Assembly (NCBI GenBank): GCA_002722095.1
Contig: PBKG01000025.1
Location: 1-64,000 of the forward strand
Length of the DNA: 64,000 bases
Origin: Rhodospirillaceae bacterium
GTDB lineage: Bacteria; Pseudomonadota; Alphaproteobacteria; UBA8366
Direction: 5' to 3'
Shown here: in pieces, positions 26,454 through 35,924 of the stretch
Numbering within the stretch: position 1 is the first letter of the stretch
Layout of the letters: every line of letters starts with the position of its first letter
The notes under the pieces: model-generated
What the model was told of the DNA's origin: nothing
Databases searched by the model: none
What the model saw: the letters and a program-made list of their open reading frames with translations, nothing else
Position numbers and translations under genes: made by a program

Positions 26454-26567
26454 GATGCTCTCCCCTGCCAATTTCTTTGTTGCGTTGCGGGCTACGCGGT
26501 TATCAGTGTTATTATTGCGATTGCCCTAGTGGAAATTGTAACCGAAACTGTCCCTATTGTGGCTCAA

Positions 26568-27407
26568 ATGAAAGTTAAAGAGCGAATACCGGGATTTGTA
26601 GGCGAAATCACGGGCCTCGATTTAGCGACAGGAATCAGCGAAGAGGAGGCCGAGGGGTTGCGCACGGCTTGGGCCAATACGCCTGTGCTGGTGCTTCCGA
26701 ATCAAGACCTGTCGCCGGTCGCTATGCGCACTTTTGGCGCTGTATTCGGTGATCTGCAGCCCGAGCCGCCAATGAACCAAACATATCTGGAAGAGGGCGA
26801 GGAAGCCGTTTCCTATGTGGGCAATATTCACAAAGACGGCACGCCCTATCCATTTGGTAATTTACGCGCGACGGCTTGGCATTCCGATCAGTCCTACCTC
26901 GAGGAGCCGGTTGCGGCTGGCATCCTGCACGCGCTCAAATTGCCGTCACGGGGCGGCGGTACGCTGTTTTGCAATATGTACGCGGCTTATGAGGCATTGG
27001 ATGAGGAAATGCGCCAGCGTCTCGATGGTATGATCGGGCTCCATGGATACAATGTGGGCCGGCAAGGTGAGACCGGACCGCCGCTAGATGAAAACAAGCA
27101 TGGCTCCTGGCCGACCGTGCGTCATCCGATTGTCCGCACTCATCCGGTCACCGGGCGCAAGGCACTTTACGTCAATCCGGCCCATACCTACGGCATCGAC
27201 GGAATGGCCGAAGACGATCCGCTGTTGGATCGATTGCTCGACCATGCGAGCGACAACGCGAACTTTGCTTATTATCATGACTGGGAGATCGGTGACGCGG
27301 TAGTGTGGGATCAACGTTGTTTGATGCATAGAGGTGCAGGCGATGCGCCATCTGATGAAATTCGATTTTTGATGCGGGTTAAAATTTCTGGCGATCGGCC
27401 TTTTTAG
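26568..27407 (+). CDS. TauD/TfdA-family Fe(II)/2-oxoglutarate dioxygenase (1)
   Basis: 279 aa. The iron triad is His105-x-Asp107 (WHSDQSY) and His254 (CLMHRG), with the 2-oxoglutarate arginine at 270 (FLMRVK). The family uses 2-oxoglutarate and oxygen to hydroxylate or desulfonate substrates such as taurine, alkyl sulfates or aryloxyacetates. It is followed after 9 bp by a LysR regulator. It was started at ATG 26568, since the longer frame would overlap the divergent CMD-like gene. Substrate unassigned. Confidence 0.88.
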   Translation: MKVKERIPGFVGEITGLDLATGISEEEAEGLRTAWANTPVLVLPNQDLSPVAMRTFGAVFGDLQPEPPMNQTYLEEGEEAVSYVGNIHKDGTPYPFGNLRATAWHSDQSYLEEPVAAGILHALKLPSRGGGTLFCNMYAAYEALDEEMRQRLDGMIGLHGYNVGRQGETGPPLDENKHGSWPTVRHPIVRTHPVTGRKALYVNPAHTYGIDGMAEDDPLLDRLLDHASDNANFAYYHDWEIGDAVVWDQRCLMHRGAGDAPSDEIRFLMRVKISGDRPF

Positions 27408-27416
27408 GAGATCTCG

Positions 27417-28355
27417 TTGTTCGATGATTACAAAGCCTTGCGAGCCTTCCGTGCGGTCGTGGAAGCTGGGACGCTTACCAAGGCGGCCCGTCGTCTCGGT
27501 GTGACCCAACCGGCAGTCAGTCGCCTCGTCTTCAGTCTTGAACGACAGACTGGCCTCGATCTCTTCAAACGAGAACGGCAACGGCTTCATCCAACTGACG
27601 AAGCGATGATCTTTTACCAGGATGTTGTGCGGGTTTTGTCGGAATGGGAGGGCTTGCCGCAGCTCGCCGCGGATATACGCAATAACACCGGCGAACGATT
27701 GAAAGTCGTCACTATCCCAAAACTAGGCACGGGTTTTTTCCCAAACATCATGGCTGCGCATGAATCCAAATTTCCCAAGACGCAATTGACCGTGCATGTT
27801 TGCCCGAACTTGGAACTCGAGAAATTGGTTGCGTCGGAGCAGGTCGATGTCGGGATTTCGCGGTTTCCCTTGAATGGGTCAAATATCAAACAAAAACCTT
27901 TGTTCGCTATGCCGGCAGTTATCGTCGCCGGCCCAAATCACTGGTTGGCGGGACGCAAGAGCGTTGGGTTCGACGAGTTGGTGGGCGAACCCATAATTGC
28001 GCAACCACGCGGTCTCTATATTCGCGAAATGATGGAACGCGAATTTCACAAAATGGGCAAAGAACTCAATATCAAGACCGAATCCGGCTCGACCACGTTC
28101 GCTTGCCGAATTGCGTCGCAAGGAATTGGCATTTGTATGGCCGATGCGGTTACCGCGCGCTGGGTGTCGGAAGGTCCCTGCACGATCGTCGGATTCCACG
28201 AACCGATCATGCTGCAGTTCGGAATTACCTATCACGAAGAGCAAATTCTTTCGGAAGCGGTGGAAAGTTTTATCGCAACCATCGAAGACGTCGTGGCCGG
28301 AATGCTGGAAAAAACCGGGTTACCCTACGAAATATATCCGTACCAACCGGCGTGA
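27417..28355 (+). CDS. LysR-family transcriptional regulator (1)
   Basis: 312 aa from TTG 27417, with TAGGAG six bases upstream. The N-terminal winged helix-turn-helix (residues about 5-62; GTLTKAARRLGVTQPAVSRLV) is followed by a periplasmic-binding-protein-like effector domain. It directly follows the TauD-like gene in the same direction, so it is probably cotranscribed with it and may regulate it. It is a paralogue of the next gene: both carry the same LFKRxRQRLxPTxEA block after the HTH. Confidence 0.9.
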   Translation: MFDDYKALRAFRAVVEAGTLTKAARRLGVTQPAVSRLVFSLERQTGLDLFKRERQRLHPTDEAMIFYQDVVRVLSEWEGLPQLAADIRNNTGERLKVVTIPKLGTGFFPNIMAAHESKFPKTQLTVHVCPNLELEKLVASEQVDVGISRFPLNGSNIKQKPLFAMPAVIVAGPNHWLAGRKSVGFDELVGEPIIAQPRGLYIREMMEREFHKMGKELNIKTESGSTTFACRIASQGIGICMADAVTARWVSEGPCTIVGFHEPIMLQFGITYHEEQILSEAVESFIATIEDVVAGMLEKTGLPYEIYPYQPA

Positions 28356-28504
28356 ATTTGGATGGCGGGTGGCCGGTTTCACGTCGATATATTATGCACA
28401 AAAGTAATAAGTTGTTGTGTGCTGCGCAGACGTGATTCTATTTTTACGCGAAATTAACCTTAAATATTTCCGTAATTCCAATGTTTTGAAGCCAAAAAGG
28501 GTTT

Positions 28505-28527
28505 TGCATGCTGCCTTGAAACATGCA
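28505..28527. promoter_or_regulatory. Palindromic LysR-type box (TGCATG-N11-CATGCA)
   Basis: A perfect 6-bp inverted repeat with 11-nt spacing lies 41 bp upstream of the second LysR gene, in the only AT-rich intergenic stretch between the two regulators (28356-28567). Its spacing agrees with the T-N11-A form of LysR-type operators, so autoregulation is plausible. Confidence 0.5.
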
Positions 28528-28567
28528 TGATATATCCAAAGTTGTTATAAATTTTGTGTATAGGTCG

Positions 28568-29524
28568 ATGCTGTCGAATTTGAAGGGTCTCAATGCGTTT
28601 CGAGCGGTGATGGAATCGGGTTCGCTAACCGATGCCGCACGTCGCCTTGAAATTACCCAACCGGCGGTTAGTCGGCTGATAGCAAACCTAGAAGAAGAAA
28701 CGTGCCTAACACTATTTAAACGCCAGCGTCAGCGGCTGGTGCCGACACCGGAGGCCGAGGCTTTTTACCGAGAGGCGGTGCGAGTGCTGTCCGCTTGGGA
28801 GCAGATTCCCAAACTCGCACAAGACATAAAGGCGCGTCAGGGAAGCCAAATTCGCGTCGTTTCTATCCCGCGCCTGGCGACCGGCATTTTGCCGGATATC
28901 TTGCAGACTTTTTCGGTGCGCTATCCCGACTCGGAATTGAACGTCGATGTGTTCTCCCGTCGCGATCTAGAGAAATGGTCTCATACTCAGCAATTCGACC
29001 TGGGTCTTGTGAATTTACCCATTCAAAATCCGGTCATCGAATGTGTTCCAATTTTTGCGGTACGTGCGGTTATCGCAATGTCGCGGGATCATCCGCTCTC
29101 CAATCGTAAAACCGTCGAGTTGCGGGAGTTGTTGGAAGAATCCTTCGTCGCGCCGGCCGAGGGAACGATCATGCGTGAACATTTGGACAAGGTGTTCATG
29201 TCGATCGGATGCCGTCCCAATATCAGAATGGAAACGAGTTCGTCTATTTTTGCCGCCCGCTTGGCAACTCACGGCTTTGGCGTCAATCTGATCGATCCCT
29301 TCACGGCGCAATGGGTCGGAGGCGATAAAATGGCCATGGTCGAACTAGAGCCGACGTACGAAATTTCTTTTGGGTATATTTACCACCTTTCGCATCCGCC
29401 GAATGTGGCGACCAGTCAGTTTATCGAAGTGATGAAGGAGATCACGCCGAATATTCTGGATCGGACGGGAGTACCCTACAGATTGCTGGCCGGCGCGGAA
29501 CGGGATCTTGCCGTCGCCGAATAG
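28568..29524 (+). CDS. LysR-family transcriptional regulator (2)
   Basis: 318 aa from ATG 28568; an earlier in-frame ATG at 28523 would start inside the candidate operator. The helix-turn-helix (GSLTDAARRLEITQPAVSRLI) and effector domain are complete. Like the neighbouring LysR it has an acidic C-terminal extension after TGVPYRLL, a segment mirrored by TGLPYEIY in the first copy, which supports an old duplication. Its 3' end overlaps the TPR protein gene by 17 bp. Confidence 0.9.
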   Translation: MLSNLKGLNAFRAVMESGSLTDAARRLEITQPAVSRLIANLEEETCLTLFKRQRQRLVPTPEAEAFYREAVRVLSAWEQIPKLAQDIKARQGSQIRVVSIPRLATGILPDILQTFSVRYPDSELNVDVFSRRDLEKWSHTQQFDLGLVNLPIQNPVIECVPIFAVRAVIAMSRDHPLSNRKTVELRELLEESFVAPAEGTIMREHLDKVFMSIGCRPNIRMETSSSIFAARLATHGFGVNLIDPFTAQWVGGDKMAMVELEPTYEISFGYIYHLSHPPNVATSQFIEVMKEITPNILDRTGVPYRLLAGAERDLAVAE

Positions 29525-30881
29525 GCGCGCTCCTTCGACGCCAGAAGATGCGGCGAAAGCCGTTGGGCGTCTGCGCAAAACCGTAGTTGCCGGCAAAGCA
29601 TCCTCAAAAGACTACCTCGACTTGGCCAATGCGGAAGCCCTGCTGGGGCGGCCCGATGAAGGGGCCAAGGTCTTGCGCGAAGGGGTCGACAAGTGTCCCG
29701 AAGACGCAATCCTTCCCGCCCAACTCGCGCTGATGTTTGCCCGTGCCGGCCGCGCGGACCTTGCCCCCAACGCATTTGCGGTAGCGTTGCAACGAAAGGA
29801 CCTAGATTGGATTCGACGGCAAGCGGCGTTCTACGAGACTCAGTTGGGCGGTCTCGCGAACGCCGACCGATTGCTGGGATCATTGATTGCCGAAAACCCC
29901 GAAGACACGGAAACCCTATTCGTGCGCGCGCTGCTGCGATTTGCCCAAGGCCGTTATGGAGATGCATGGACCGACTACCGCGCACGTTGGCGGGTGGAAG
30001 GATTTTTTTCGCCGCCCAAAGAAACAAAACGCCCGGCGTGGGACGGTGGGACAGCGGAACGCCTTTTGGTGTGGCGCGAGCAGGGGATCGGCGACGAAAT
30101 TCAATTCTTGCGGTTTTTGCCGCACCTGAAAGAACATACAACGAAAGTCTTATACGAGTGTGATCCGCGCCTTGCGGGCTTGCTCAAGCGTAGCTTCCCC
30201 GACATTGAAACTCGGCCCATCATGAATGGCGAGCTTTTACCCAACGCGGTGGAAGATTCCGATTTTGACTGCCAGGTGCCGCTTGGCGATATAGGTGATC
30301 TGTTGGGTGGCGTCGGTTTTGGTTCCGCCGAGCCTTATTTCGTTGCCGATGCAGGAGTTACCTCCCAATTACGGCAACAGTTTGAGGGCAGTTTCGGGTC
30401 CAAAAAGTTGATTGGGCTCGCTTGGTTCAGCAAGAATGCGGAGCACGGAGCGGGGCGTTCGATCCCGCTTGAATCCCTATTGCCCGTATTGTCATGCGGC
30501 GAGTACGAATTTGTCTCGGTCCAATACGGCGATGTCAGCGGTGTGTTGGAGACGTTTCGAAAAGAAACCGGCCAAGTGATACGCGGTTTTTCGGGAATCG
30601 ATCTGTTTAACCAGGTGGATCATTCGGCGGCGGTCCTGTCGGCCCTTGATGGCCTCATTACCATCGATAACACGTCAGCGCATTTGGCCGGCGCGCTCGG
30701 TGTGCCGACTGCACTGCTGTTGCCGAAAGCCGTCGATTGGCGTTGGCAATGCCCCACCGATGCCGGCGATGGTTGCATTTACGCTTCTCACCGCTTGTTC
30801 AGGCAAACCAAGCAGGGAAATTGGGATCGGCCGGTAGCCGAGCTCACAGCTTCGATGGAAGACCTATTTCATCGCGCATAG
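29508..30881 (+). CDS. TPR protein with GT9/heptosyltransferase-like domain
   Basis: 457 aa from TTG 29508, preceded by GGAACGGGA, inside the end of the LysR gene. Residues about 20-160 are TPR-like helical repeats (LANAEALLGRPDEGAKVLREG; VRALLRFAQGRYGDAWTDYRARW). The C-terminal half resembles ADP-heptose:LPS transferase-like folds (WREQGIGDEIQFLRFLP; HSAAVLSALDGLITIDNTSAHLAGALG near 375). Such proteins occur in flagellin- or surface-glycan-related glycosylation. Linkage to the LysR gene looks accidental or translational. The gene ends overlapping the convergent GGT gene by 13 bp. Confidence 0.78.
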   Translation: MPSPNRRAPSTPEDAAKAVGRLRKTVVAGKASSKDYLDLANAEALLGRPDEGAKVLREGVDKCPEDAILPAQLALMFARAGRADLAPNAFAVALQRKDLDWIRRQAAFYETQLGGLANADRLLGSLIAENPEDTETLFVRALLRFAQGRYGDAWTDYRARWRVEGFFSPPKETKRPAWDGGTAERLLVWREQGIGDEIQFLRFLPHLKEHTTKVLYECDPRLAGLLKRSFPDIETRPIMNGELLPNAVEDSDFDCQVPLGDIGDLLGGVGFGSAEPYFVADAGVTSQLRQQFEGSFGSKKLIGLAWFSKNAEHGAGRSIPLESLLPVLSCGEYEFVSVQYGDVSGVLETFRKETGQVIRGFSGIDLFNQVDHSAAVLSALDGLITIDNTSAHLAGALGVPTALLLPKAVDWRWQCPTDAGDGCIYASHRLFRQTKQGNWDRPVAELTASMEDLFHRA

Positions 30882-32476
30882 GCAATGCCGCCGCCGGCCC
30901 GGGGGTCGGCCCCACCCCGTACTGTCCCGTCTTCGCCGATGGCAATGACATGAGCCATTGACATATCCATGGCAAAACTCTCGTGCTTGTGATTGACCGT
31001 ATGGCCCTTTGCACCGAGGCCTTCGACAACGGATAGCGGCACCGTTGCTTCCGCATGTATGCCTTTGCCTTCGCAATGAATACGCGGCACGGTAACGGCT
31101 TCCACTGCCGACATGCCGAAATCGACTACATTCAAGATCGATTGCAATACGGCACTGATGATGACGCTTCCACCCGGCGCGCCTGCAATGAGGATCGGTT
31201 TGCCGTCCTTCAGGACCATGGTCGGCACCATGCCGGTGGTCCGTGCTTTTCCCGGCTCCATGGAGTTGCGCTGGCCCGGGAAGGGGTCGAACAGCTTCAT
31301 CGAGTTGTTGTAGGTAAACCCGAGACCGGGCGTGGTAACGCCGGAACTGGTACCCAACGTATGAGTAACGGAGACTGCGTTCCCCGCCGCGTCATAGACA
31401 CATAGATGAGTGGTGCAAGAGGGTGGCGCCTCTTGCTCTGCGTTAGGAATTTCTCCTGCTTTGATCCGCTCGGCCCACATCGCCGCGCGTTCCTTCGAAA
31501 TCAATAGATCGGTCGGCGTTTCCGTATAATCGGGATCGCCCAAATGCTCGTTCCGATCCACATGGGCCGCGGCCATGGCGCAGCCGACCGCATCGAGATG
31601 GTCCACGCTGGTATGGTCGAAGGACTCCAAATCCACATGGTCGAGAATTTGCAGCATTTCGATCAGCGTCGCCCCGCTGCCGGGGGGCGAATTGGAGCGC
31701 ACTTTCAGGCCGCGATACTGTCCTTCCAACGGTGGGCCGACCTGAGGTTTGTAGTTGGCAAGGTCTTCGGCAGTTACATAAGATCCATTTTCGGCGAGGT
31801 CGTCGGCGATGATTTTTGCCAATTCGCCGCGATAGAAATCTTCCGGTCCTGTTTCGGCCAGCCGCTCCAGCGTGTCCGCATAGTCCGGTAGCTTGAAAAG
31901 CTCGCCCTCATTGTAGAGCCGGTCTTCGGGATGCAGGTAGACACGCGCGCACTCATCGCTGGCTTTTATCCGGGTCATTCCGTCGGGAATGCCTTCCATC
32001 CGATAGCGGGTCCAAACTCGGCGGGTGTACGGGGTCATCGGAAGCCCGTTGCGGGCATAGTCGATTGCCGGCTGCAGCAGTTCGGCCCAAGGCCGCGAAC
32101 AGAGCATTTCGTGAAAAAGCCCGAAGCCAGCCGGTGTTCCCGGCGTCATGATCGATGTGTAGCCGAGTTCCGACCGGAAATCGTCGAACAATGAGTAGCC
32201 CGATACCTCGGTTCGCCCCTTGCTATCGGCGGCCCACATGTCGGGCGTTACCTTCGCGCCGGCGCGGGCGTGAAAGTCGATCATCCCGCTTTCGCCCGTA
32301 TCGGCGCGGAAATAGTGCAGCGTGCCCATGCCGCCGAGGCCGCACATGAAAGGATCGCAAATCATCTGCGCGAAAGCTGCCGCCAGTGCCGCATCGAAGG
32401 CGGTACCTCCGTCGCTCAGAACCGCCGCGCCCGCATCCGCTGCGCGCGGCTGCGGACAAACCACCACACCTTTCAT
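30869..32476 (-). CDS. ggt: Gamma-glutamyltransferase family protein (Ntn hydrolase)
   Basis: 535 aa. The autoprocessing nucleophile threonine is Thr355 in SCTTHLCV, and the downstream small-subunit motifs TLGTSSGVTTPGLGF and GAPGGSVIISAVLQ are typical. The family cleaves gamma-glutamyl bonds, for example of glutathione, but many members are amidohydrolases or acylases. Start ATG 32476 has GGGAGA upstream. No obvious signal peptide is visible, unlike periplasmic Ggt, suggesting a cytoplasmic role. It diverges from the amidase operon. Confidence 0.85.
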   Translation of the reverse strand: MKGVVVCPQPRAADAGAAVLSDGGTAFDAALAAAFAQMICDPFMCGLGGMGTLHYFRADTGESGMIDFHARAGAKVTPDMWAADSKGRTEVSGYSLFDDFRSELGYTSIMTPGTPAGFGLFHEMLCSRPWAELLQPAIDYARNGLPMTPYTRRVWTRYRMEGIPDGMTRIKASDECARVYLHPEDRLYNEGELFKLPDYADTLERLAETGPEDFYRGELAKIIADDLAENGSYVTAEDLANYKPQVGPPLEGQYRGLKVRSNSPPGSGATLIEMLQILDHVDLESFDHTSVDHLDAVGCAMAAAHVDRNEHLGDPDYTETPTDLLISKERAAMWAERIKAGEIPNAEQEAPPSCTTHLCVYDAAGNAVSVTHTLGTSSGVTTPGLGFTYNNSMKLFDPFPGQRNSMEPGKARTTGMVPTMVLKDGKPILIAGAPGGSVIISAVLQSILNVVDFGMSAVEAVTVPRIHCEGKGIHAEATVPLSVVEGLGAKGHTVNHKHESFAMDMSMAHVIAIGEDGTVRGGADPRAGGGIAYAR

Positions 32477-32579
32477 GGGAATCTCCCTAGTTCGATTTTC
32501 GCCATTGCAGCACCGGATAGCGCATGGGGCAAGAGAGGGGTAGGATACGCCAAACAATTTCACAGGGGAGAGACGGCGT

Positions 32580-34223
32580 ATGTCCGACGAACTGCATTTC
32601 CTGACCATTGCCGAAGCCAGCCGGCTGATCGAAACTAAAAAGCTTTCGCCGGTAGAGTATGTCGATGCATTGCTGAAGCGGATCGAGGCATTGAACCCGA
32701 TCTTGGACGCGTTCTTGCTGGTCACTGGCGATCAAGCGCGTGACGCGGCGAAAGAGGCGGAAGCGGAAATTGCCGCCGGCCGCTACAAGGGGCCGCTGCA
32801 CGGCATTCCGTTTGCCCTTAAGGATATCTACGAGACCGAGGGCATTCGCACCACGGCGCATTCGAAAATTTTGATGGATAATGTGCCGGACAAGGACGCG
32901 ACCTCGGTTGCCAATCTCAAAAAGGCCGGTGCCATTTTGCTCGGCAAGCTGGCGACCCACGAATTCGCCCATGGTGGACCGTCGCTGGACCTGCCATGGC
33001 CCCCGGCGCGCAATCCTTGGCAGCTCGATCGCTTCTCCGGCGGGTCGTCGAGCGGCTCCGGCTGTGGCGTCGCGGCGGGGTTGTTCCCGCTCGCGACAGG
33101 TTCCGATACGGGCGGATCGATCCGCGGGCCGGCAGGGTTATGCGGTATCGCGGGGTTGAAGCCCACATACGGTCTGGTGAGTCGCGCCGGTGTAATTCCC
33201 AATTCCTATTCCTACGATCATGCGGGCCCGATGGCCTGGAACGTGGAAGATGTCGCCATCGGCCTTCAGGGAATGGCGAGCTACGATCCGTTGGGTGACC
33301 CGGCCAGCGCGAAAGTCACCTATCCCGATTACCGTTCGGCTTTGAACGGAGACGTGAAGGGACTTCGTGTCGGCGTTATTCGCCATTTCTATGAAGAGGA
33401 ACACAACTTCGCCGAAGCATCGATTAACGGCATGAACGAGGCCATCGCCGTGTTCGAGAGCCTCGGTGCCAAGGTTTCGGACGTGCGTGTACGGCCGCTG
33501 CAGGATTACCGAATCGTCAAGCTGGTAATGGGTGAATCGGAAATCTTCTCGGTCAACTATCCCGATTTGATCAAACGGCCCGGTGATTTCGGTCACGATT
33601 TCAGAAGCCGCACCATTCCCGCCTGTCTCATCCCGGGCGTCGACTATGTTCAGGCAAGTCGTCTGCGCCGAATCATGATGGCGGAGATGGAAGAGGTCTA
33701 TAAGGACTACGATGTGCTGATTACGGCGGGGCAGGGGCCGGCACCGGTATTCCCTGCCTACAATTCGATCAGCAATTGGACCGGCGGAAAGGCATCCGTG
33801 CATTACAACGTCGTTGCCGGGCCGTCGATCTCGGTCTGTAACGGATTCGACGAGGATGGCATGCCGGTTTCCCTCATGGTTTGTGGGCGACCGTTCTCTG
33901 AGACTGTGGTGCTGAACGCGGCCCATGCCTTCGAGAAAGCCACCGCCTGGCGCGATCGGCGGCCGGAACTGTCACCGGATATGGAAAAGCTTCCCACCGG
34001 CGAAATTCCCATCATCCCCGATGTCAGCGGCGTCGATGAGGCGACAAAGGCCCGGGCTGCCGCTGCGGTAGCAGGGGCGGGCCTCACGCTGGATGGTGTC
34101 ATGCTCGACGAGGTGTTCGAAGCAGCACCGTATATTTTCGAAATGTCGGCGCGGCTGCGTCAGGATTTGATGCGGTTCGACGAGCCGTCGTCGATCATGG
34201 TTGCTCAGCCGGCGAAGGAGTAA
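32580..34223 (+). CDS. Amidase signature family hydrolase (1)
   Basis: 547 aa. The Ser-cisSer-Lys triad is readable: Lys81 (FALKDIYETEG), the serine cluster GGSSSGSG near 154-161 and nucleophile Ser180 (SDTGGSIRGPAG). The C-terminal roughly 70 residues extend beyond the usual amidase core. Start ATG 32580 has CAGGGGAG. It is 4 bp from the second amidase and divergent from the GGT gene; the three may share a peptide- or amide-utilisation role. Confidence 0.9.
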   Translation: MSDELHFLTIAEASRLIETKKLSPVEYVDALLKRIEALNPILDAFLLVTGDQARDAAKEAEAEIAAGRYKGPLHGIPFALKDIYETEGIRTTAHSKILMDNVPDKDATSVANLKKAGAILLGKLATHEFAHGGPSLDLPWPPARNPWQLDRFSGGSSSGSGCGVAAGLFPLATGSDTGGSIRGPAGLCGIAGLKPTYGLVSRAGVIPNSYSYDHAGPMAWNVEDVAIGLQGMASYDPLGDPASAKVTYPDYRSALNGDVKGLRVGVIRHFYEEEHNFAEASINGMNEAIAVFESLGAKVSDVRVRPLQDYRIVKLVMGESEIFSVNYPDLIKRPGDFGHDFRSRTIPACLIPGVDYVQASRLRRIMMAEMEEVYKDYDVLITAGQGPAPVFPAYNSISNWTGGKASVHYNVVAGPSISVCNGFDEDGMPVSLMVCGRPFSETVVLNAAHAFEKATAWRDRRPELSPDMEKLPTGEIPIIPDVSGVDEATKARAAAAVAGAGLTLDGVMLDEVFEAAPYIFEMSARLRQDLMRFDEPSSIMVAQPAKE

Positions 34224-34227
34224 GGAC

Positions 34228-35508
34228 ATGACCGAAGCCTATGAATTGACCGCCACCGAAGGCTTGAAGGCGATGGAAGCAGGCAACCTGACCGCCGAGG
34301 CCTGGGTCGCAAGCTGTTTCGAGCGCATTCAAGACCGCGAAGAGCAGGTTTTGGCCTGGGAGTATCTCGACCGGGACGGTGCTTTGGCCAAAGCGCGGGA
34401 GATCGACAAAGGGGGCAATGGTGGGCTCGCGGCAGGCGCCCCCTTCGGTGCCAAGGACATTATCGATTCTCACGACATGCCGACGGGCTACGGCTCGCCG
34501 ATCCATGAAGGATTCCAGCCGGGCCGGGACGCGGGCTGCCTTGCCATTACCCGTGCGTCGGGAGCGGTGTTGCTAGGGAAGACGGTCACGACCGAGTTCG
34601 GACACCGTTTTCCCGGCAAGACGCTCAATCCTTTCAATCCGGCCTTTACGCCGGGCGGTTCTTCGTCAGGCTCCGCTGCCGGTGTCGGCGATAAGATGAT
34701 ACCGATGGCGCTTGGCACGCAGACGGGCGGTTCGGTCATTCGGCCGTCGACCTATTGCGGGACGGTCGGCTACAAGCCCACTTTCGAGGACATAAATCGA
34801 AACGGTGTGCTGCCCAATTCGCCGAGCTTCGACACCATCGGCATCATCGCGCGGTCGGTGGAAGATTTGGCCTTATTCCGTTCGGTGGTGCTGGAAGAGG
34901 CATTGCGGCCCCTATCGGCGCCCGCAGTCGCGGATCTCAAGCTTGCCTTTTACCGGACCCCTAATTGGGATCAGGCGGACGGCACGACCCATGACCTGCT
35001 CGAAGGCGCTGCCTCTGCATTGTCCTCGGCGGGGGCCGAGGTAAGCGACCTTTCCCTGCCCAGCGAAGATGACTATCAGGCGTTGCACACCACGATCGCC
35101 GGTTGGGAGTTCGCCCGCACGGTGGCGTGGGAGCGATTCAATCGTCTCGAACAACTGAGCGACGATCTTCGCGACGGGCGGATGCAAAACGGCGTCAACA
35201 CTTCTTACGAAGAATACCGCGAAGCGACCATGCGGTTGGAAGTGATCAAACGCGAGGTGGATACGGTATTGGCCGATTACGACGCTGTCCTATGCCCCGC
35301 GGCACCGGGCGAAGCGCTCGAAGGCCATTCGCGGACCGGCAGCGCCATCTTCAATAGTCTCTGGACCATGCTCGGCACTCCGGCGGTGACGCTACCGCTC
35401 TGGACCGGCCCGCAGGGGCTCCCGATGGGGATGCAGTTGATTGCCGGACGGACCAAGGACCGGCAGCTGTTCGATGTGGCGGAAACGGTTTGGCAGGCGT
35501 TGCGGTAG
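34228..35508 (+). CDS. Amidase signature family hydrolase (2)
   Basis: 426 aa from ATG 34228, behind AAGGAG at the end of the first amidase. The triad is Lys76 (FGAKDIID), the GGSSSGSAAG cluster at 143-152 and Ser169 (TQTGGSVIRPS). It is more similar to the third amidase at 44405-45700 (same KDIIDxxDMPT and LGTQTGGSVIRP blocks) than to its operon partner. Substrate unknown. Confidence 0.9.
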   Translation: MTEAYELTATEGLKAMEAGNLTAEAWVASCFERIQDREEQVLAWEYLDRDGALAKAREIDKGGNGGLAAGAPFGAKDIIDSHDMPTGYGSPIHEGFQPGRDAGCLAITRASGAVLLGKTVTTEFGHRFPGKTLNPFNPAFTPGGSSSGSAAGVGDKMIPMALGTQTGGSVIRPSTYCGTVGYKPTFEDINRNGVLPNSPSFDTIGIIARSVEDLALFRSVVLEEALRPLSAPAVADLKLAFYRTPNWDQADGTTHDLLEGAASALSSAGAEVSDLSLPSEDDYQALHTTIAGWEFARTVAWERFNRLEQLSDDLRDGRMQNGVNTSYEEYREATMRLEVIKREVDTVLADYDAVLCPAAPGEALEGHSRTGSAIFNSLWTMLGTPAVTLPLWTGPQGLPMGMQLIAGRTKDRQLFDVAETVWQALR

Positions 35509-35522
35509 GACAGCAAAGATTG

Positions 35523-35539
35523 CTTCAACGCACTTGAAG
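35523..35539. terminator. Weak hairpin between convergent genes
   Basis: CTTCAA-CGCAC-TTGAAG forms a perfect 6-bp stem with a 5-nt loop, 14 bp after the amidase stop and before the convergent small membrane gene. The following bases (TAATCCAGTAAAAATT) are AT-rich but not a T-run, so terminator function is uncertain. Confidence 0.3.
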
Positions 35540-35554
35540 TAATCCAGTAAAAAT

Positions 35555-35923
35555 TTATCGCTTAAACCACTCGCGGCTATCTCGAGTGAAAAGATAGTAC
35601 GTGCCGACACATTGGGTAAAAATAATTCCAATTAAAATCGGTCCGCCGGTGAAAAAATTATTAAATTTGGGTGGGTAAAAGAAATACCCAGCAATGGTAA
35701 GCAGGATAAGTGCCCACTTTGCGATATTGTTGCGTTTCCGGGATGCAAGAAGAACCAAGGCCAAAGTGACTATGATGAATCCTGCCTTGATGCCTGAAAA
35801 AATGAGCACAGGTTTTATCGGGCCCAGGAAATGGAACAAAAGCAGCAGCATGATGGCGCTGAGGCCCAAAGCAACAAACCACGCTCTTTCGAAATATTTA
35901 ATCGAAGCTGGTATGGCTCTCAC
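35555..35923 (-). CDS. Small integral membrane protein, four helices, function unknown
   Basis: 122 aa from GTG 35923, starting 1 bp after the stop of the TauD-like gene. Four hydrophobic segments (about residues 13-35, 39-60, 68-86 and 92-112) with a charged RKRNN loop. It is AT-richer than its neighbours. It is last in the minus-strand run that carries three TauD-like genes and two sulfatases. I do not recognise a family; a small transporter subunit or accessory protein are both possible. Confidence 0.6.
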   Translation of the reverse strand: MRAIPASIKYFERAWFVALGLSAIMLLLLFHFLGPIKPVLIFSGIKAGFIIVTLALVLLASRKRNNIAKWALILLTIAGYFFYPPKFNNFFTGGPILIGIIFTQCVGTYYLFTRDSREWFKR

Positions 35924-35924
35924 C

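Noticed and set aside
26313..26567. Upstream extension of the first TauD-like frame
   Set aside because: It lies antisense inside the CMD-like gene; the dioxygenase fold starts naturally at ATG 26568.
32477..32725. Longer N-terminus (possible signal peptide) for the gamma-glutamyltransferase
   Set aside because: The extension overlaps the divergent amidase gene, has no signal-peptide character, and the ATG at 32476 has a proper GGGAGA site.
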